From Congeria kusceri (lineage: Eukaryota; Mollusca; Bivalvia; Myida; Dreissenidae): a stretch of 64,000 nt of DNA. The notes under the pieces are model-generated. The model was given only the letters and a program-made list of their open reading frames with translations. It was not told the DNA's origin and did no database searches. The stretch spans positions 14,064,701 through 14,128,700 of the forward strand of contig CM051028.1 in assembly GCA_027627225.1 (NCBI GenBank), given 5' to 3'. The position numbers were made by a program, and so were the translations under genes. Below, piece by piece: positions 13,216 to 27,077 of the stretch. How positions within the stretch are numbered: the stretch's first letter is position 1; each line of letters starts with the position of its first letter.

Positions 13216-16200
13216 TTTTGTTTATTGTGTTTGACATTTGTCATCATCAAAATCTGCTGAATCCATAGCTTGATAGCACTATCACACTCACTTTCTGCGA
13301 CGGTGACTGACCACATGTTTGCGCTGTCACACTAGTAAAGGAAACGTAAAGGCAGAGTCAATGACATTTATCCTGATTATCAGAATATGTCTACGCACGA
13401 GTTTATGTGTCGGCTTCCTTCCTTCGATTTCAACGTTACACAACTTAACTCGACCTGATTCGCATCTGTCATCCATTTGTTCTGCATCTATGTGATTTAA
13501 TTGTAGCTATTCAAGTAGGAATGTGTAGTTGTATCACAAATTGTTAGAACGGGTATCTTGGCAGGGTAACACAATTGCAAATCTTATATATGAGAATATC
13601 ATGTCCTTTCTTAAAATATGTTGTTGTTTTTTCATTTCTCTTATCTGGCTTTACTAAGATTGGTGCAATCTGTAATGAAGCTTTATTCAAATACTAATGC
13701 ATGAAGTCAACAAATGACATTGAAATAATGAAAATGCTTGCTGAATTGACTATAGCCAATTACACGATAGAACATGTCACGTTATCGCGTTATCTATGAC
13801 TTAAAACAGTGTCATTATTTTGATACACTTCATCAATGTAACAACTGGCCATCGTGTCTTATTATGTTTTGTTTTTCTTTTAAGATTTAATGGTCTAATA
13901 ACCATTATGTAAACGCAGTCATTTGCATTTAGTGATAAATAATTTAACACACATGCGGTAAACAAATACAAACATGTCAATACAGGTTAATATATAGTCC
14001 GTGAACTTTTTATTCTCAACTAAAACTATTTCATTAATCATCCATGTTACGTGAACGAATAACTGTTGTTTTAATGAATTCAGTGAATGAATGGTTTGAC
14101 ATTTAAACTGTACAGATCCAGTTTGCTTTGTTTCTTTGCCAAGGAATTATCTTCGCCAACTTCACAATTTGGACTTGGACAATGACAATTACCCCCAGAT
14201 ACTCGCGGTCTTTGACAGACGTTTGTGTTCAAGTAAAACACTATTCACTGGTAAGAACGTGTTTCAGTGTAAATCATTTCCGACAATCGGTATAACAGTA
14301 TACCGTTGCCGATGTCTGTCATCAAAACATTAGGCCACACTTAATTCGTTGAGGTCTGGTGAATGTTGCTAATCATTGTGATCATAAAATGTTGACGCGA
14401 AAACACTGCATAATTTAATTAATTTTACATAGTGTGCTAATGTTTTATGATTATTTCCGCCTCGTGCAGTGACAGTTGCAAAATGGGCATGTAATATAAT
14501 GGCATATGGTTGGTAACGATTGCAATGCTTTTAAATTGTATACTCAGTCATACACAGTATTTACAAACTTGTAATTGACATGATCTTCATAAAGCATGTA
14601 ATACTTTTCCCATATCATAATAAGTAATTACTGAAGTAAAGTTTTTGATTATTTCTTGTAATTGTTAATTTCGCGTCTGTTGCACAAGCATATTTTTTCT
14701 GGACTTGTTGTGGGGGTTTCATTCACGGTATATTTATCTTCACAGTGATGTTGTGCTTTTTTAAATTTTCATTTTAAATATTGACTATTTGTTGATGTTA
14801 TACTATATCTTTGTAATAATCCATTAATTAAATCAGTATTCTCATCATAAACAATAAAGTGTATGCATACCTGCACAAGAGTGTACGTGGGTGTACATAT
14901 TTTGCTACATCAGGCAGCTAGCCTATATATCAGCCAATGTTTAGTTGTACCTCATTTTACTAGAAATCAACTCAGTCATAAACTATTTCAGTAAAAAATG
15001 AATCAGAATCAACACAACAAACAATTTGATACCAAGAACGTGTATATTTATTAGTTTTAGACGGCATACACTAATGTTGTATTTAAATATTTACACAAAC
15101 GCGCACTTTGATACTGTAATAACGTAACCAATGGAAAAACTTGTCCATACTAAATTATTTTAATGATATACAAATAAATGAACTTACATTCATTACGCAG
15201 GATCAGTTTATGTTTATTAATATCGCCTTTATATTATTCTAGATATGACTCATCTGATATATTACGAAAGATGGGCAGTAACCTGTACATTCTCTATATA
15301 GCACCAACGTGAATGTATTAGTCTATTTAGCAGTATGGTGTACAATGAAAACAGCCTAAATTTATAAATAAACTATAGAATCAACTGGGTAACGTCTGTT
15401 ATATACATTCTTATGAAATGAATATTTGGATGCATCTACTCGTACATTGTACATACCCATATGCATTTCATAAATGTGAAATACATTGCTGTTGAATATT
15501 TATGATGCAATGATTATAATACCGTCTTTTCTGCATTATTCATATTACAGGACGACAGCTATTAAGGCGTCTGTCAACGAGGGTTAGAAGTATACCAGTC
15601 GGCTGAAGCTGTGTCATATTTGATTAACGCAAAAGCCACGCAGAACATTGCACAATTCTTGTCATCATAAATTACATAATGCACAATTAACCTATTTTTC
15701 ATTTCGAGGACACAAAATGCTCAGTGTGAAATATTAATCATACGCCATGACTGGATGTAAAAGAAGCTGTTTTATGTAAACGTGCTTGTAATGGACAACT
15801 TTACATAAAATTATTATTTTATGCCGCTTCGTGGTACACTGGATAACAATGTCAAACACTACTCCTTACATTCCATCTTTCTTTGTTAAATAGAATTTTA
15901 ATTGACGTAACTTTATGTTGTTATAATGTGTTCACACGTTAATGGAAATGTTTGCGAAGTTTCAAACTGAAACTCCTATACAATGAATCAGCTATTTGTA
16001 AATGATTTACGTAATTAAAAACAAAAGTTACACGTCCTTAGATACTGAATAATATCATTGTTTGTGAGTATCACTTTACAACGTGAACGTTTCCTAAATG
16101 GAACGGCAATGCACTGCACGGAATTACGTTGTAGTGCGCAGTGATTATAAACAATAACTCAGCGACATATCATACGGCAAGTATCTGATCATATCATATC

Positions 16201-16386
16201 ATATTGTACCACATCACATACACATTACACATTAGAATTCATTATATGGTTAGAGATGGTATGTGTTACACTGGTTAATCCAAAGGTTTGCATTGAACTT
16301 TCCATCGTAATACCAGTTTTCTTCTGCTTTGTGTTTTTCGGGATTAGCTTATTGGTATCTTGCCTTTATCAGTATATTTCCCTTTA

Positions 16387-17609
16387 GGCTTAAAAAGTAA
16401 TTAAATGTTTCTCAGGCACTTTTTCCAAAAAAATCAGGAGGGAGGGCGACATTTTTTATTCAAGTATTTTTTTCTCCTACTCGTTTCTATTGGCACAATG
16501 TAATGGCTGATTAAAACAAGTAAATAAGTACAGATTCGAGAAAATTTTAAGTTTTTATAGCAACATAAGCATCCATTTTTATAAAATTGTAATTATAGGT
16601 TTATTAATCACAAACGGTCATTTATGCAAGCTGACGTAAAAAGGCAATCAATTTGAATGCTCATAATTAACATAAGTGTTTTCAAATTGATATACAATCA
16701 GCATTAAAGAACTTCTATTTATAGAAGTTAACTTTTCGTAATTCATAGTTTTTATAACTGTTAAATATAATAATTATTTCTGCAATAAAGCAGAAATAAT
16801 TTATGGAAAGGAAAATCAACAATTGTCAATGCAGCTGGCACTTTCGTTTGTTTCCATAGGACTTATATTGACACATATTTTCATAAAAAATATGCAATGC
16901 TATTACACAAGCAAAAGCGTCTACGAAACGAAATTTTAAATCAACAAATAGACGATATTTATCAAGGTTCCCAATCAAATATGACTTTTTTTTTCAACAT
17001 TTACACAGTATTTTACAATCTGTGTATATCCGATTTATATAATTAAATCAGACAGGAAGAAAGTAACTGGAAATACCGAAATCTTTACCGAGTTACTCTT
17101 CTTCCGCTGAAAATGTTAAAATGCGGATAAGTTTAATTTTAAGCCGCTGTCCATGGTATCTAATTCAATACATCGTAATTTTAGTAAGTTTAGTAATAGT
17201 TATTATGAAGGTTTGTGATGTTTATTCGTCAGAACTATGTTTCTTATTTACGTAAGGCATTGTTCAAAAGCTCTTGGTACGAACGGAATATACTATAATG
17301 TACATGCTGGTTTACTTCAGAGTCATCACCAGTTATTGCATACATAGACGATAGCAAGTTACCAAAATATTAATTATTCACAGATTTCAATGCGTAGTTT
17401 TTGTATTTTGTTCGGAAACATGCCCATTAGAAACACTTTCTGCAAAGTTTTATTTTTATTAACATATTTCTGGACTGGTCCTTTAAAACCCGGGCGCGAT
17501 CGTCAAAAAATAGTAAATAATTGTTTGTGTGGCATTAAATAAATTCGTGGCGGGCCATAAGAAAACGTTTCGACACTGCCTGAGAATCATATCATTTACT
17601 TTTTTGGCC
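16387..17609. mobile_element. PIF/Harbinger-like non-autonomous element, 1223 bp
   Basis: Ends are inverted repeats of about 35 bases, roughly 80% alike (left GGCTTAAAAAGTAATTAAAT, right end on the other strand GGCCAAAAAAGTAAATGATA, both running into TTCTCAGGCA). Directly outside lie TTA at 16384-16386 and TTA at 17610-17612. Copy 2 at about 8043 has a single TTA with no insert. Ends starting GG and a 3-bp TTA duplication are hallmarks of PIF/Harbinger elements. No transposase frame. A perfect 12-bp hairpin stem lies inside (16772-16783 with 16790-16801). Confidence 0.82.
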
Positions 17610-19311
17610 TTACATATATATTAAACAATCAATAAATGTCTACCTCATTGGTGCTGTATTTGATACATGTATTCATAAACGGATTCACTCAGCACGTATT
17701 GCTTGTGTTTCGTGCAAATTCGTATGTTGTATGTATTTGATAAATACTGGATTATAAAAGTATTGTCATACAAGTTTTTATCGATGATAACCCTAAAGCT
17801 TGCTAACTGATATGTTTGTACATATAACATGCTTGTCGAAAATTTAGAAAACACGATTTGGGTTTTGTCGAAAGAAGCAGTTATATTACAAAGATAATCA
17901 GATAGACATAATACGAGAATTGTAACGGATACCTTTTGTCAACGTATCATTATTTTGTCATTTATAAAAAAAAAGCCACTCGCAGCATTATATTTTACTA
18001 GGACATTTATGCAACGGTAACCGGTTTTGTAGACGATGTACTCTGTGAAAGCCTAAAGTTACTTGTTTAGTATGCTGCCGCTCAATAATTATAAGCAGTT
18101 TGGAATAGTTTTTATCCTTCGTAAATGGTTTTAGACATGTTAAATATGCACTTATAATCTGCTTTACGTATTTAAAGGTAAAATTATGATGGACGGTGGT
18201 TGCTACATGTATCTCAATATTCAGATTATGACTTGCATTCTCTGTACACAAGGCTAATATCACGCGGACAACATCCAATGAATTTCAAAATATAGACTAC
18301 GAATGTCAAAACAAACCCCAGTTATTATTGATGTACTAAAATATTATCCAAACTCCAATAACATAAAAACATTTTAAAATTCATTCATATTTAAATTTTA
18401 CTATTGTTACGGGCTTGATTTCTTGACTATTAATTTTCGAGCACCGTGGCTATAGACGAAAGTAAACAAAAAATGGCTGATGCTTCCTATTATCATTAAT
18501 AAACGTTAATGCGACTGGAAGGGCTAAAGTACCATACATGTCACGTTAATGTTTTGTGATTATTACTGTCTTGTACTATGACAGTTGCAAATTGGACAGT
18601 TGTCAAATATCCAAGAACAACAACATCTCAGATTATTCTAATTAATTCTTCGGTAATCAGTTACTATAGTTTATGTGTTAAAAGATGGCATGCTTAACAT
18701 TGGCAATCCATGGTGCGATCTCATAAAGATTGGATAAATTGTCGTGTATAGCTAATTTCATGTTCAGAAGTTAAGAATTAAAAAAACATGATTTCTGCTT
18801 GTCAACGTTAATTTTCAGCAGTTCAAATAAATAGTAAGAAATAAGCTTGTCGGAAGATATTTTGGCTTAAATACATATAATATTATTAAACACAAGTTCA
18901 GTCCGTAAATATAATTTGTCACAAATTAACACTAAAGTAGAAAAACATTTTAAAAAATAATAAAGTACCAATGTAATTTAACTAACTCGCATGTTAATTT
19001 GGTTAGTGTCACCTACAAATGTTAATACATTGCCATCTTAACAGCTAGCATGTGTCATTTCATATATCAATGTAATTACAAAAAAACGATTCACTTAGTA
19101 TGTACATTTTCAGCGATGTCGAAGTTTGTGTTGATTATACAGTGAACAGTATGCATAGATAATAGAAATGTGTATGTTCAACAATCACATGCTGTCGTAA
19201 ACCTATCTTAAATAGACCTTGTAGATATGTATCCGGACTGTCTGCAAGCAATAAGCGACGTAAGTGACGATATGTTATGGCTAGGAGCCCAATGTTATTT
19301 TTAGCACACGG

Positions 19312-19470
19312 TTCTTGCCTTCCGTATCAAACCTCCGAATACATACATCCGTCTATATATGAGAACGCCGCTAATCTCAGGGGAAATATACGCCTGATTG
19401 CTTTTTCCGACTGAGACAGTGTCGCATCATTTTGGTAGAAGTATCTCACCGCTCTCGCTTCAATGTTATA
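19312..19470 (+). promoter_or_regulatory. Promoter-like conserved block, copy 3
   Basis: Same ordered motifs as 10692-10850, with the TATA-like GTCTATATATGAG at 19351-19363. This is the closest relative of the copy 2 block. The promoter role is inferred. Confidence 0.35.
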
Positions 19471-19698
19471 GGTTTAAATGTGTTCACAGCTATTATAGAA
19501 ATAAACGAAGAATCTTAAATTGAATTAATATTCAGTACACCTGTAAACTTACATAACCGCCTTTTCAATGCGGTAGCAGTAGCAAATAAATTAGTGTGTA
19601 TAATATTACTCCATATATCACATACAAGCGGTTTTGATAAAATACGGATAAATAAAATGTACAAAAGTCTACATGTGTGTCATATTTGGTCGTTACAG

Positions 19699-19848
19699 GC
19701 ACTGATGGAAAATATAGAGGTTTAAATCTAACAATTGTGCGTGAGCTTTTGGTGTGCCAGTGGATTAAATTTTGGATTAAGATTACTTTTGGTCAGTAAA
19801 GGGACTTCTTTGCTTCAGTATCGACCTAAACTTACAATCAGTACTTCG
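19699..19848 (+). other. Candidate non-coding exon, copy 3
   Basis: 150 bases, the same length as copy 2, preceded by GTCGTTACAG and followed by GTGAGT (19849-19854). Stops occur in every frame. Confidence 0.35.
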
Positions 19849-21240
19849 GTGAGTACAATTTAAAATATGAAATGTAATTCCTAGGTTTCACTTGTTACAA
19901 TTTAACTAAATTCACGATACCTCACTAACCTGTGTATCTTAATCACTTAACTGTATGCCCCAGTAAGTACATGTTTAACATATTTGAAAACAATTTAAAT
20001 AGTAAAATATCTACATTCGGTATCATAGTCCCGGGCTTTTTATGTCGTTGGTTATAGCTTTTAGTTTATCAAAGTATTGTGCAAATGTCAGCAATCTAAC
20101 AATTCGGATAAACAGACTGGGTAATGCGACGAGTAAATTATGGCCGTATAAACCAGTTGTTTACTTACTTAGATAGTTGATGAAATACAGAGTGAAAGAA
20201 GTGCAGTATTTGCACAATTTGCCTGAGAGAATGCAAACCTTTCAACATGTTTGTTGAATGTCAATTGCGGTTTGGTGTCTGAAGAATGCTTCGAGCTGAA
20301 GTGTTTAATACCAATGTATGACCGGGGTCATTCTGACTATCCGTTTGCAGATGTTCAGTTTTGATTAATATAACAGCGCTTTACAGAAAAAATTCAGTCA
20401 CAATTGAAACCTAATACAGTTTAAAATATTATATGGCAATATATGTTATTTCACAATTAATACAAGCTTAAAAATATTTCAAATTAATCTAAGTTATTGA
20501 TATAAAAATCAAATATTATAAATGTATATGTAATAAAATATTGCATCCTTTCGCATACATATAACAATGAGTGAAGTGTGGTTAAAATGTCTTTAACATG
20601 CCAGTTTAAAAGACTAACACAATAACAGTTGAATTCTTGTAGTAGCTTTTTTTAAGATCGTATTTTATTTTTCGTTAACAACAATATTCCAGATACACGC
20701 ACATTATTGCATTTACGGAAATAAGGACTTCGAACATAAAAAAAAAAAAATCCAACCTATAAATTGCAAGATACGTGTATAAAGGATATAATCTATGTTC
20801 GTTCTGCACTACTAAGAAAATGATTTTCAAAGTAAAACATACAACATCCATGTTGCAAACAGTTGTATTCGTTCACCACAACGTCTGTTTACTGATGAGA
20901 TCCAAAATTATTGTTATTAAAGGGTGTCAGCAAAAAAGGTAAAAATGGTTAGACTTATCCACTACGCGCTCACAAACATTGTGGTGAAGTGACATATTTA
21001 GAAATAAAATGTTTGCAGATATTTGGTATATGATGTATTTAAAATGACAAGGAATTGCAACATATAATTAGAAACTTGAACCGTGTTATGCTAATACATT
21101 CCAAGATGCACATACAAAATAAAAAAGAATTACAGTTACCGATATAATGTAGAGAACATTATGTCATTGACATGCAAGTTGAACTGTACAAATAACAGTC
21201 GCGTATACAATCATGTAAATGTACTCTGCAACGAGTTTTA

Positions 21241-21417
21241 CACTTAGTTGCTTTACACTTCGTTGCTTTACACTTCGTTGCTTTACACTTCGTTGCTTTA
21301 CACTTCGTTGCTTTACACTTCGTTGCTTTACACTTCGTTGCTTTACACTTCGTTGCTTTACACTTCGTTGCTTTACACTTCGTTGCTTTACACTTCGTTG
21401 CTTTACACTTCGTTTAT
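21241..21417 (+). repeat. 15-bp minisatellite, copy 3 (11 units plus a partial)
   Basis: CACTTCGTTGCTTTA repeated 11 times almost perfectly (first unit CACTTAGTTGCTTTA), then a partial unit. The two overlapping open frames here are products of the repeat. Confidence 0.95.
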
Positions 21418-22188
21418 TGCGGAATGTGCAGCATAATGCAAAACTTCGTGGTGGTTTATTTTATAAGGGTGGTTAGACTAAGATGTTTTGTGTCCATTTA
21501 TTAACACACCCGGGTTATTTTGTGGAAAGAAGTACATTCTTAAATTTTGAAATTGGTAATAAAACTCTGTAAACGACGTGTTTGCACATTGTTTTGAAAC
21601 CCTTTCTCGTTCATGATCGGTCAGGTAAAAATTGATACTTAAAAAAAAATACATGTGTATATTATCTTCATGCGTTCTTATGTAAATGTAACTGGTTAAC
21701 AGTTGCATTTGTATCACTTTTGTGGACATAAGATATCAAAACTAAAACAAATTGTTGTTTTGTTTTTTTTAAGCAAGAAAATGAAAACAGTGGGCAAGTC
21801 TTCACATGTGCCATACGTGTCAGTCATGCTGCACGCAGCTAGGACAGTTTTAAACTGTGTTCCACTTTGGCCATCATGTTGTATGTAGTCCAGGAAAGTT
21901 TGGACTGTGTTTTCTACATGTGTAAATCATGTGTTAGGCAACGTTTAATTTTGTGTTCTATGTGTTTAAAATGTGTCATCATCAACATCTGCTGAATCCA
22001 GAGCTTATAGCAGTTTCACACTTACTTTCTGCCACGGTGACTGACCTCATGTTTACGATGCTACACTGTGACGAAATGTAAAGGCGCGTCATTGACACAT
22101 GTCCTGATTATCAGAATATATTCACGCACGAGTTTATGTGTCGATTTCCTTCCTTCATTTTCAATGCTTACACAACTAAACTTGACCT

Positions 22189-22418
22189 GGGCTGGTATTC
22201 ACAAAGATCCTAAGGGAAATCTTAACTTAAGTTGTACGTAAGTGAAAATTTCAGATCAAAATTTCTATGCGAAATCCAGTGATTTCTGTTTACAGAATGG
22301 CAAAATATGAAACATCTTATATATATGGTATAAAAGGTATATATGAAACTGCCAGAGACTTAAGAAATTTTATGAATTTAAGAAAGTTTTCCCTTAGGAA
22401 CTTTATGAATGCGGGCCC
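22189..22418. mobile_element. MITE of 230 bp with GGGC ends
   Basis: Terminal inverted repeats of 31 bases with five mismatches (GGGCTGGTATTCACAAAG left, GGGCCCGCATTCATAAAG right on the other strand, both followed by TCCTAAGGGAAA). Absent from the matching place in copy 2 (about 13456). The target duplication is ambiguous (CTG or CCTG) because it overlaps the element ends. Non-coding. Confidence 0.85.
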
Positions 22419-23899
22419 TGATTAGCATTAATCATCCATTTGTTCTGCATTATAATTGTGATTTAATCGTAGCTATTGAAGTAGGATTGTGTAGTTGTCT
22501 AACAAATAATTGGAACGGGTATCTTGACAGAGGAGCACAATTTCTTGCTTAAATCTGCTCTTTATTTCTCTTATCTGGCTTTACTAAGATTGATGCAATT
22601 CGTAATTAAGCTTTATCTAATCATTTTATGCATGGAATAAATACTATTATATTAAAATAAACGTACTGCTTGCTGAATTGACAAACGCCAATTAAACGAT
22701 AAAACATGTCACGTTATCGCGTTTATCTATGACTTAAAACTGTGTTATTATGTTGATACTGTCAATCAATTTAACAACTTAAAGATATACAACGCACTGC
22801 CATGGCTAATGTTGCGAATACTCGTAATTCACATAAACCATGTTGAATATCAAATTTAACATTGTTTTCATTTTCAAATACAAATCAAGTGATTGAAACA
22901 AGAAGTAATGGATGGTTCATTGCTATGATTATATTGTGGATAAATTCTTCGTTTCATGATTTATACGTAATAATAAAACACATCAGATACTAAGGTACTT
23001 CAAACTTTTTTTTATTATTCTTGTTACCTTATTTAATTCCTTTAAGTCTTGAATTATAAGAAATTATGTCGCGTTATGTACTTAAATATTAAGTAGCTGT
23101 TAAATGAATGAAATGACTGGGGCACAGATCGTTTCGACGGACTAAAAATAGTTGACATTCTGTACTTGTACTGTATGTTTACCTGACGACCCGTAAATTC
23201 CTGTATTTTATACGTTACCTAAATTCACTGAATAGGGACCAAACTTATCTGTACAATCTCGTAGTATACTTTTACAATGTACTTATACCAACATGACCCA
23301 AATACATCTTTCACATCGGTTTGTATACAACAGGATTCTTTGCTGCTTGCCTACATTTAGTAATTAATTACATTTACATGTACATATCCTACAACAATAC
23401 AACCAAATAATGAATTCAAAGGCGTCAATGCTTATGACGTGTCTAAATCAATTACTATGACAGCCAGCACATGTTATTGCAGTGTCTTTTAGTTTGCAAA
23501 TTGTTATTGCCGCGTCGTCATGGCTTTTATTACAAAACACATTTGTGTTGTTTTCATATTTCAGTTTTAATTACCGCGATGTATCTTTCAATATTAAGGT
23601 ATTCATTGATAGTTTCATGCGAAGACATTTGACTGGGCTGTGATACTGTCAAAATTAACGCTTAACGACTTAAAAGTTTGATATTGTTTTGTTTTTATTT
23701 TATCTACCGGGTATATTGACAAATTTCGAATACAAAGCTGTAAATCTACTTTAACCATACATTATAACTACAAATTTAAAATACAACTCTTGAGTAAATA
23801 AAAAAACAAGTTCATATGCAACGGACGTTTTAATTCGCCAATGTTGTAATTTGAGACTTAATTAAGTCATAGGGACACTATCTAATTTGAGTTTGAACC

Positions 23900-24035
23900 T
23901 CCTTGCCTTCCGTATCAAACTTTCCAAAATATTCACGTGTCTATATATGATAGCAGCGCTTATCTCAATGACAATTTACGCTTGATAGGCAGTCTCGCAT
24001 CATCTTGGTTGTATTATCTCATCGCTAGCGACAAT
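23900..24035 (+). promoter_or_regulatory. Promoter-like conserved block, copy 4
   Basis: Same order of motifs, more diverged, with CTATATATGA at 23941-23950 and GTCTCGCATCATCTTGG downstream. Role inferred. Confidence 0.3.
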
Positions 24036-24239
24036 GTGCTATGTTTATGGTTTCACCATTTAAATTGAATTAACACAGAGTATACCTCTTAAATAACATA
24101 ACCGCCTCTTCAATGTTTAGCAGCAGCAAATAAATTAGTGCGTATAATATTACTCCATATATCACATACCTTTTGCTACTAGACTGATCAGTAAGAATGT
24201 TTTAAAAGTCTACATGTGTGTCTAGTTTCTTGGTTGCTG

Positions 24240-24376
24240 GCGTTGATGGCAAATACAGAGGTTTACAACTATTTAGTGCTTTAGTGAATGGATTAAATTT
24301 TAGATTAAGAGCGCTTTTGGTCAGTAGATCTAACTGGAATTCCTTGCTTCAACCTAAACAGACAATCGATACGACG
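24240..24376 (+). other. Candidate exon remnant, copy 4
   Basis: Matches the exon-like block of copies 2 and 3. The upstream AG is lost (GCTGG in place of ACAGG), but a 5' site GTAAGT follows at 24377. The 66-residue open frame here is not shared by the other copies. Confidence 0.25.
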
Positions 24377-25674
24377 GTAAGTAAGTACAATTTAAAATGT
24401 ATTATTTGTATTGCTTAACTTGTTAAATTTTAACTTCGTTTAGATAAACGACACTCTCGCAACATGAATATCACAATCACTTGAAGTTATGACCCAGTAT
24501 ATACATTTTAAACATACCTGAGGACGAATAAAATGATAAAATATCTATATTCGCTATAATAGCCCATTGAGTTTTATGTCGTCGTTGATAGGTTTAGGTT
24601 TATCGAACTATTGTGCATATGCACCCCTATGTCAACAATCTAACAATCCAGATGAACAGGTAGGTAATGTGACGAGTAAATTATGGCTGTATAAAGCAGT
24701 TGTTTATTTAGATGAAATGCATCGTGTAAGAAATGCACAATTTGTTTGAAAGGTCAACTGCGGTTTGTTGTCTAAAGAATGTTGTGTGCTGGAGAATTTA
24801 ATATGGTATGGCTATATTTAAGTCTTACGATACATTTGGCTATGTGCTGTTTTGATGAATAGCACAGCTATGTTTCAAACAGAGAAACAGAATAAAGCGA
24901 GATTTAACACAGATGTAATCATTGTATGACAATATTTGGTATGTTACGATGAATACAAATTAACATATTTCCACGTAACTTAAGTTGTTGTGAGCAATAT
25001 AATTTTGCCTCCTTTTGCAAATATATGCCTAAAGACTTGTCAAAATATCTTTACATGACAGTTTTAACAACAAACACAATCATTCAACGTAAGGATTGTG
25101 CATTATAAAGCAAGCATCATCGTTTTGTTAAGAAAATGAATTTGCACAGTAAGAATCACATGTTCTACGTTGCAAAAACATCTAAAGTTGATACATGTTA
25201 TTTTATAGTCCAGTGTTTTTTCATTCAAAATGTCTCCGTTTTAGCTTATGAGATCCACTGTTGCAATTAGATAGTATCAAGACTGTGAACAGTGTTAGAT
25301 TAATGTCTACGCGCTTACAAATATTATGTTCAAATTAATAATTTTTAAAACGTGTTTGCAAATATTTGATGAACAATATATTTAAACTAACAATGAATTG
25401 CAACTGTTACGAATATATATTAAAGTACGTTATGTTTCAATATTTCCACTTTTTGTATCTGCCAACTACATCAGAAACATATGCCAATTGGTAAATTAAT
25501 AATCTTAAGGTGTTGTATGTTTAACCAGTTACCTTATATGTTCAAACTTTAAAGTTTCTATGCGAATTGCAGCATTTTGTTTTTGTGTTAATGTCATTGA
25601 CACTTTATGCAATTCATAATTGTATAGGCTATGATAGACTGTGAAAATAACATTGTCTTTACAATAGTCGCATA

Positions 25675-26658
25675 GCCTAAGTTCGTGGATAATGTAACTT
25701 CGTGGATTTCATATATTCTGTTATGTAGCCAAAAAAATATACAGAACATGCGAACTTTCCATTTATGTTACCGTGACCTACTTGTTAAAATACTTTAAGT
25801 TATATAATACTCATTTTAAAAAAGTGCGCAATCTGAATAAAAATTTTGGTATGCAAAATACAAAAAATTTGTAATATCCTATAAATCCAACAATTTGATA
25901 TCCCATATTTCGTAAAATAGTCCACATAAAACTACACAATTTAGGTGGTCTGCATTGTTGACATGTCGTTTTGACTGCCTCGTTTTCCTTTTTTCACGGA
26001 GATATTTTAAGACCAAGAATATTTTAATGAATGTTGGCTCGTACCCTGAAGTAAAATAAAACTTTGGATTTGGAGATGAACCCAACAGGTCAAGCAGAAA
26101 TAGTGTCTACATTCTCCTCAAGTTTTGCAAAATGTCTTTAAATGTGTAAAACAATAATAAACATGCAGGCAATTGTGTCAAACTCTTTGGAGTCTCAGAA
26201 TAAACATTGTAGAATTAGAATTCATTGCAAAATTAATATTGGATCTGTTACTACCGGGAGATAGTCAGCCATACTTCCCATATTATGTAGACCTTGAGTA
26301 AATCATAAGCTGGAACTATTTAACACCTACAAAACATTAATTTAACTTACTCTTTTACATGACATGCACAATTTTGGTTGGCCTAAGCTGCATTGTCTTG
26401 GTCATCTTAACAGGCACGCGCTGTATTTGGAGATAACGTAATATCCACGAACTTACATTGTGCTAGAATTGTCGTAACAAAAATGACGTAGTATTCGGGG
26501 TTTTGCGTTTGCTTAGCAATTTGTTTGAAATTTTCATGGATTTAAACATACTTTAGCATAAAATAAACGTAAGTATATAAGTAAGTGTTTTTTCTTTTGT
26601 ATTTTGGTATTTTTGAGAATTTATTATTCGACAATGTCTTACATCCACGAACTTAGGC
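25675..26658. mobile_element. Putative DNA element, 984 bp, with 16-bp perfect inverted ends
   Basis: Both ends read GCCTAAGTTCGTGGAT on their own strand. TTCGTGGA-type motifs recur just inside (about 25697 and, inverted, 26451). The matching positions of copies 1, 3 and 5 lack this sequence. No coding frame, and the target duplication is not clear, so the family is unassigned. Confidence 0.7.
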
Positions 26659-27077
26659 AAGTCAAGGATACAATAATGAAATGATGTATACTTCATTGCT
26701 TTACAATACATTTATAGCGGAAAGCGTAGCATGATGCAACACTATTCAATAATGTATAAGTATGTGCGATAAATGTATTTTTGCCCATAAATTAACACTC
26801 GCACGTTATTCTGCGCAAAGGACTCAAATCTTATATTTTGAAAGAGTTTATGAAACACTATGTTCCCTTGTTATAAAACACTCTCTCAATCAAGATTCTT
26901 AAGATAAATAATGATACTTCTTAGTTTTTAAATATGAATAGTATTATTATGCATTCATATGTTAATACAACTTGTTACGGACTGACCTTTAATCACTTTT
27001 GTGGACATTTGATACCGAAACTAGATACAAGTTGCATCATAAGCATGAAAATAAAAATACTGAATGTCTTATATGGT

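Larger units (their letters stand above)
5500..13880 (+). repeat. Segmental duplication unit, copy 2
   Basis: The most complete copy apart from copy 3, and collinear with it over 6480-13860 against 13980-22790 (for example 7040-7320 with 15430-15710, 8040-8110 with 17610-17690, 8500-8770 with 18070-18345, 10240-10320 with 18840-18920, 13260-13450 with 21985-22185). Relative to copy 3 it has three insertions: the SINE at 6591-6910, the CGACC-rich element near 8979-9934 and the hAT-like element 12386-12832. No reading frame is conserved between the two copies; frame shifts and stops differ, so I read the unit as non-coding. Confidence 0.8.
13880..23850 (+). repeat. Segmental duplication unit, copy 3
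   Basis: The longest copy, aligning in order with copy 2 and then continuing into blocks shared with copies 1, 4, 5 and 6 (23285-23480 matches 4580-4760, 40115-40330 and 44080-44280). It carries insertions absent from copy 2: a Harbinger-like element at 16387-17609 and a 230-bp MITE at 22189-22418. The 15-bp minisatellite is most expanded here. I see no gene in it. Confidence 0.8.

Noticed and set aside
21219..21476. Open frames of CFTLR or LYTSL repeats (also at 11969-12256)
   Set aside because: Direct products of a 15-bp minisatellite; the frames are not kept in copies 1, 4 or 5.
24218..24418. 66-residue frame over the exon-like block of copy 4 as a coding exon
   Set aside because: Copies 2, 3, 5 and 6 have stops in the corresponding frame, and it reads through the putative splice site.
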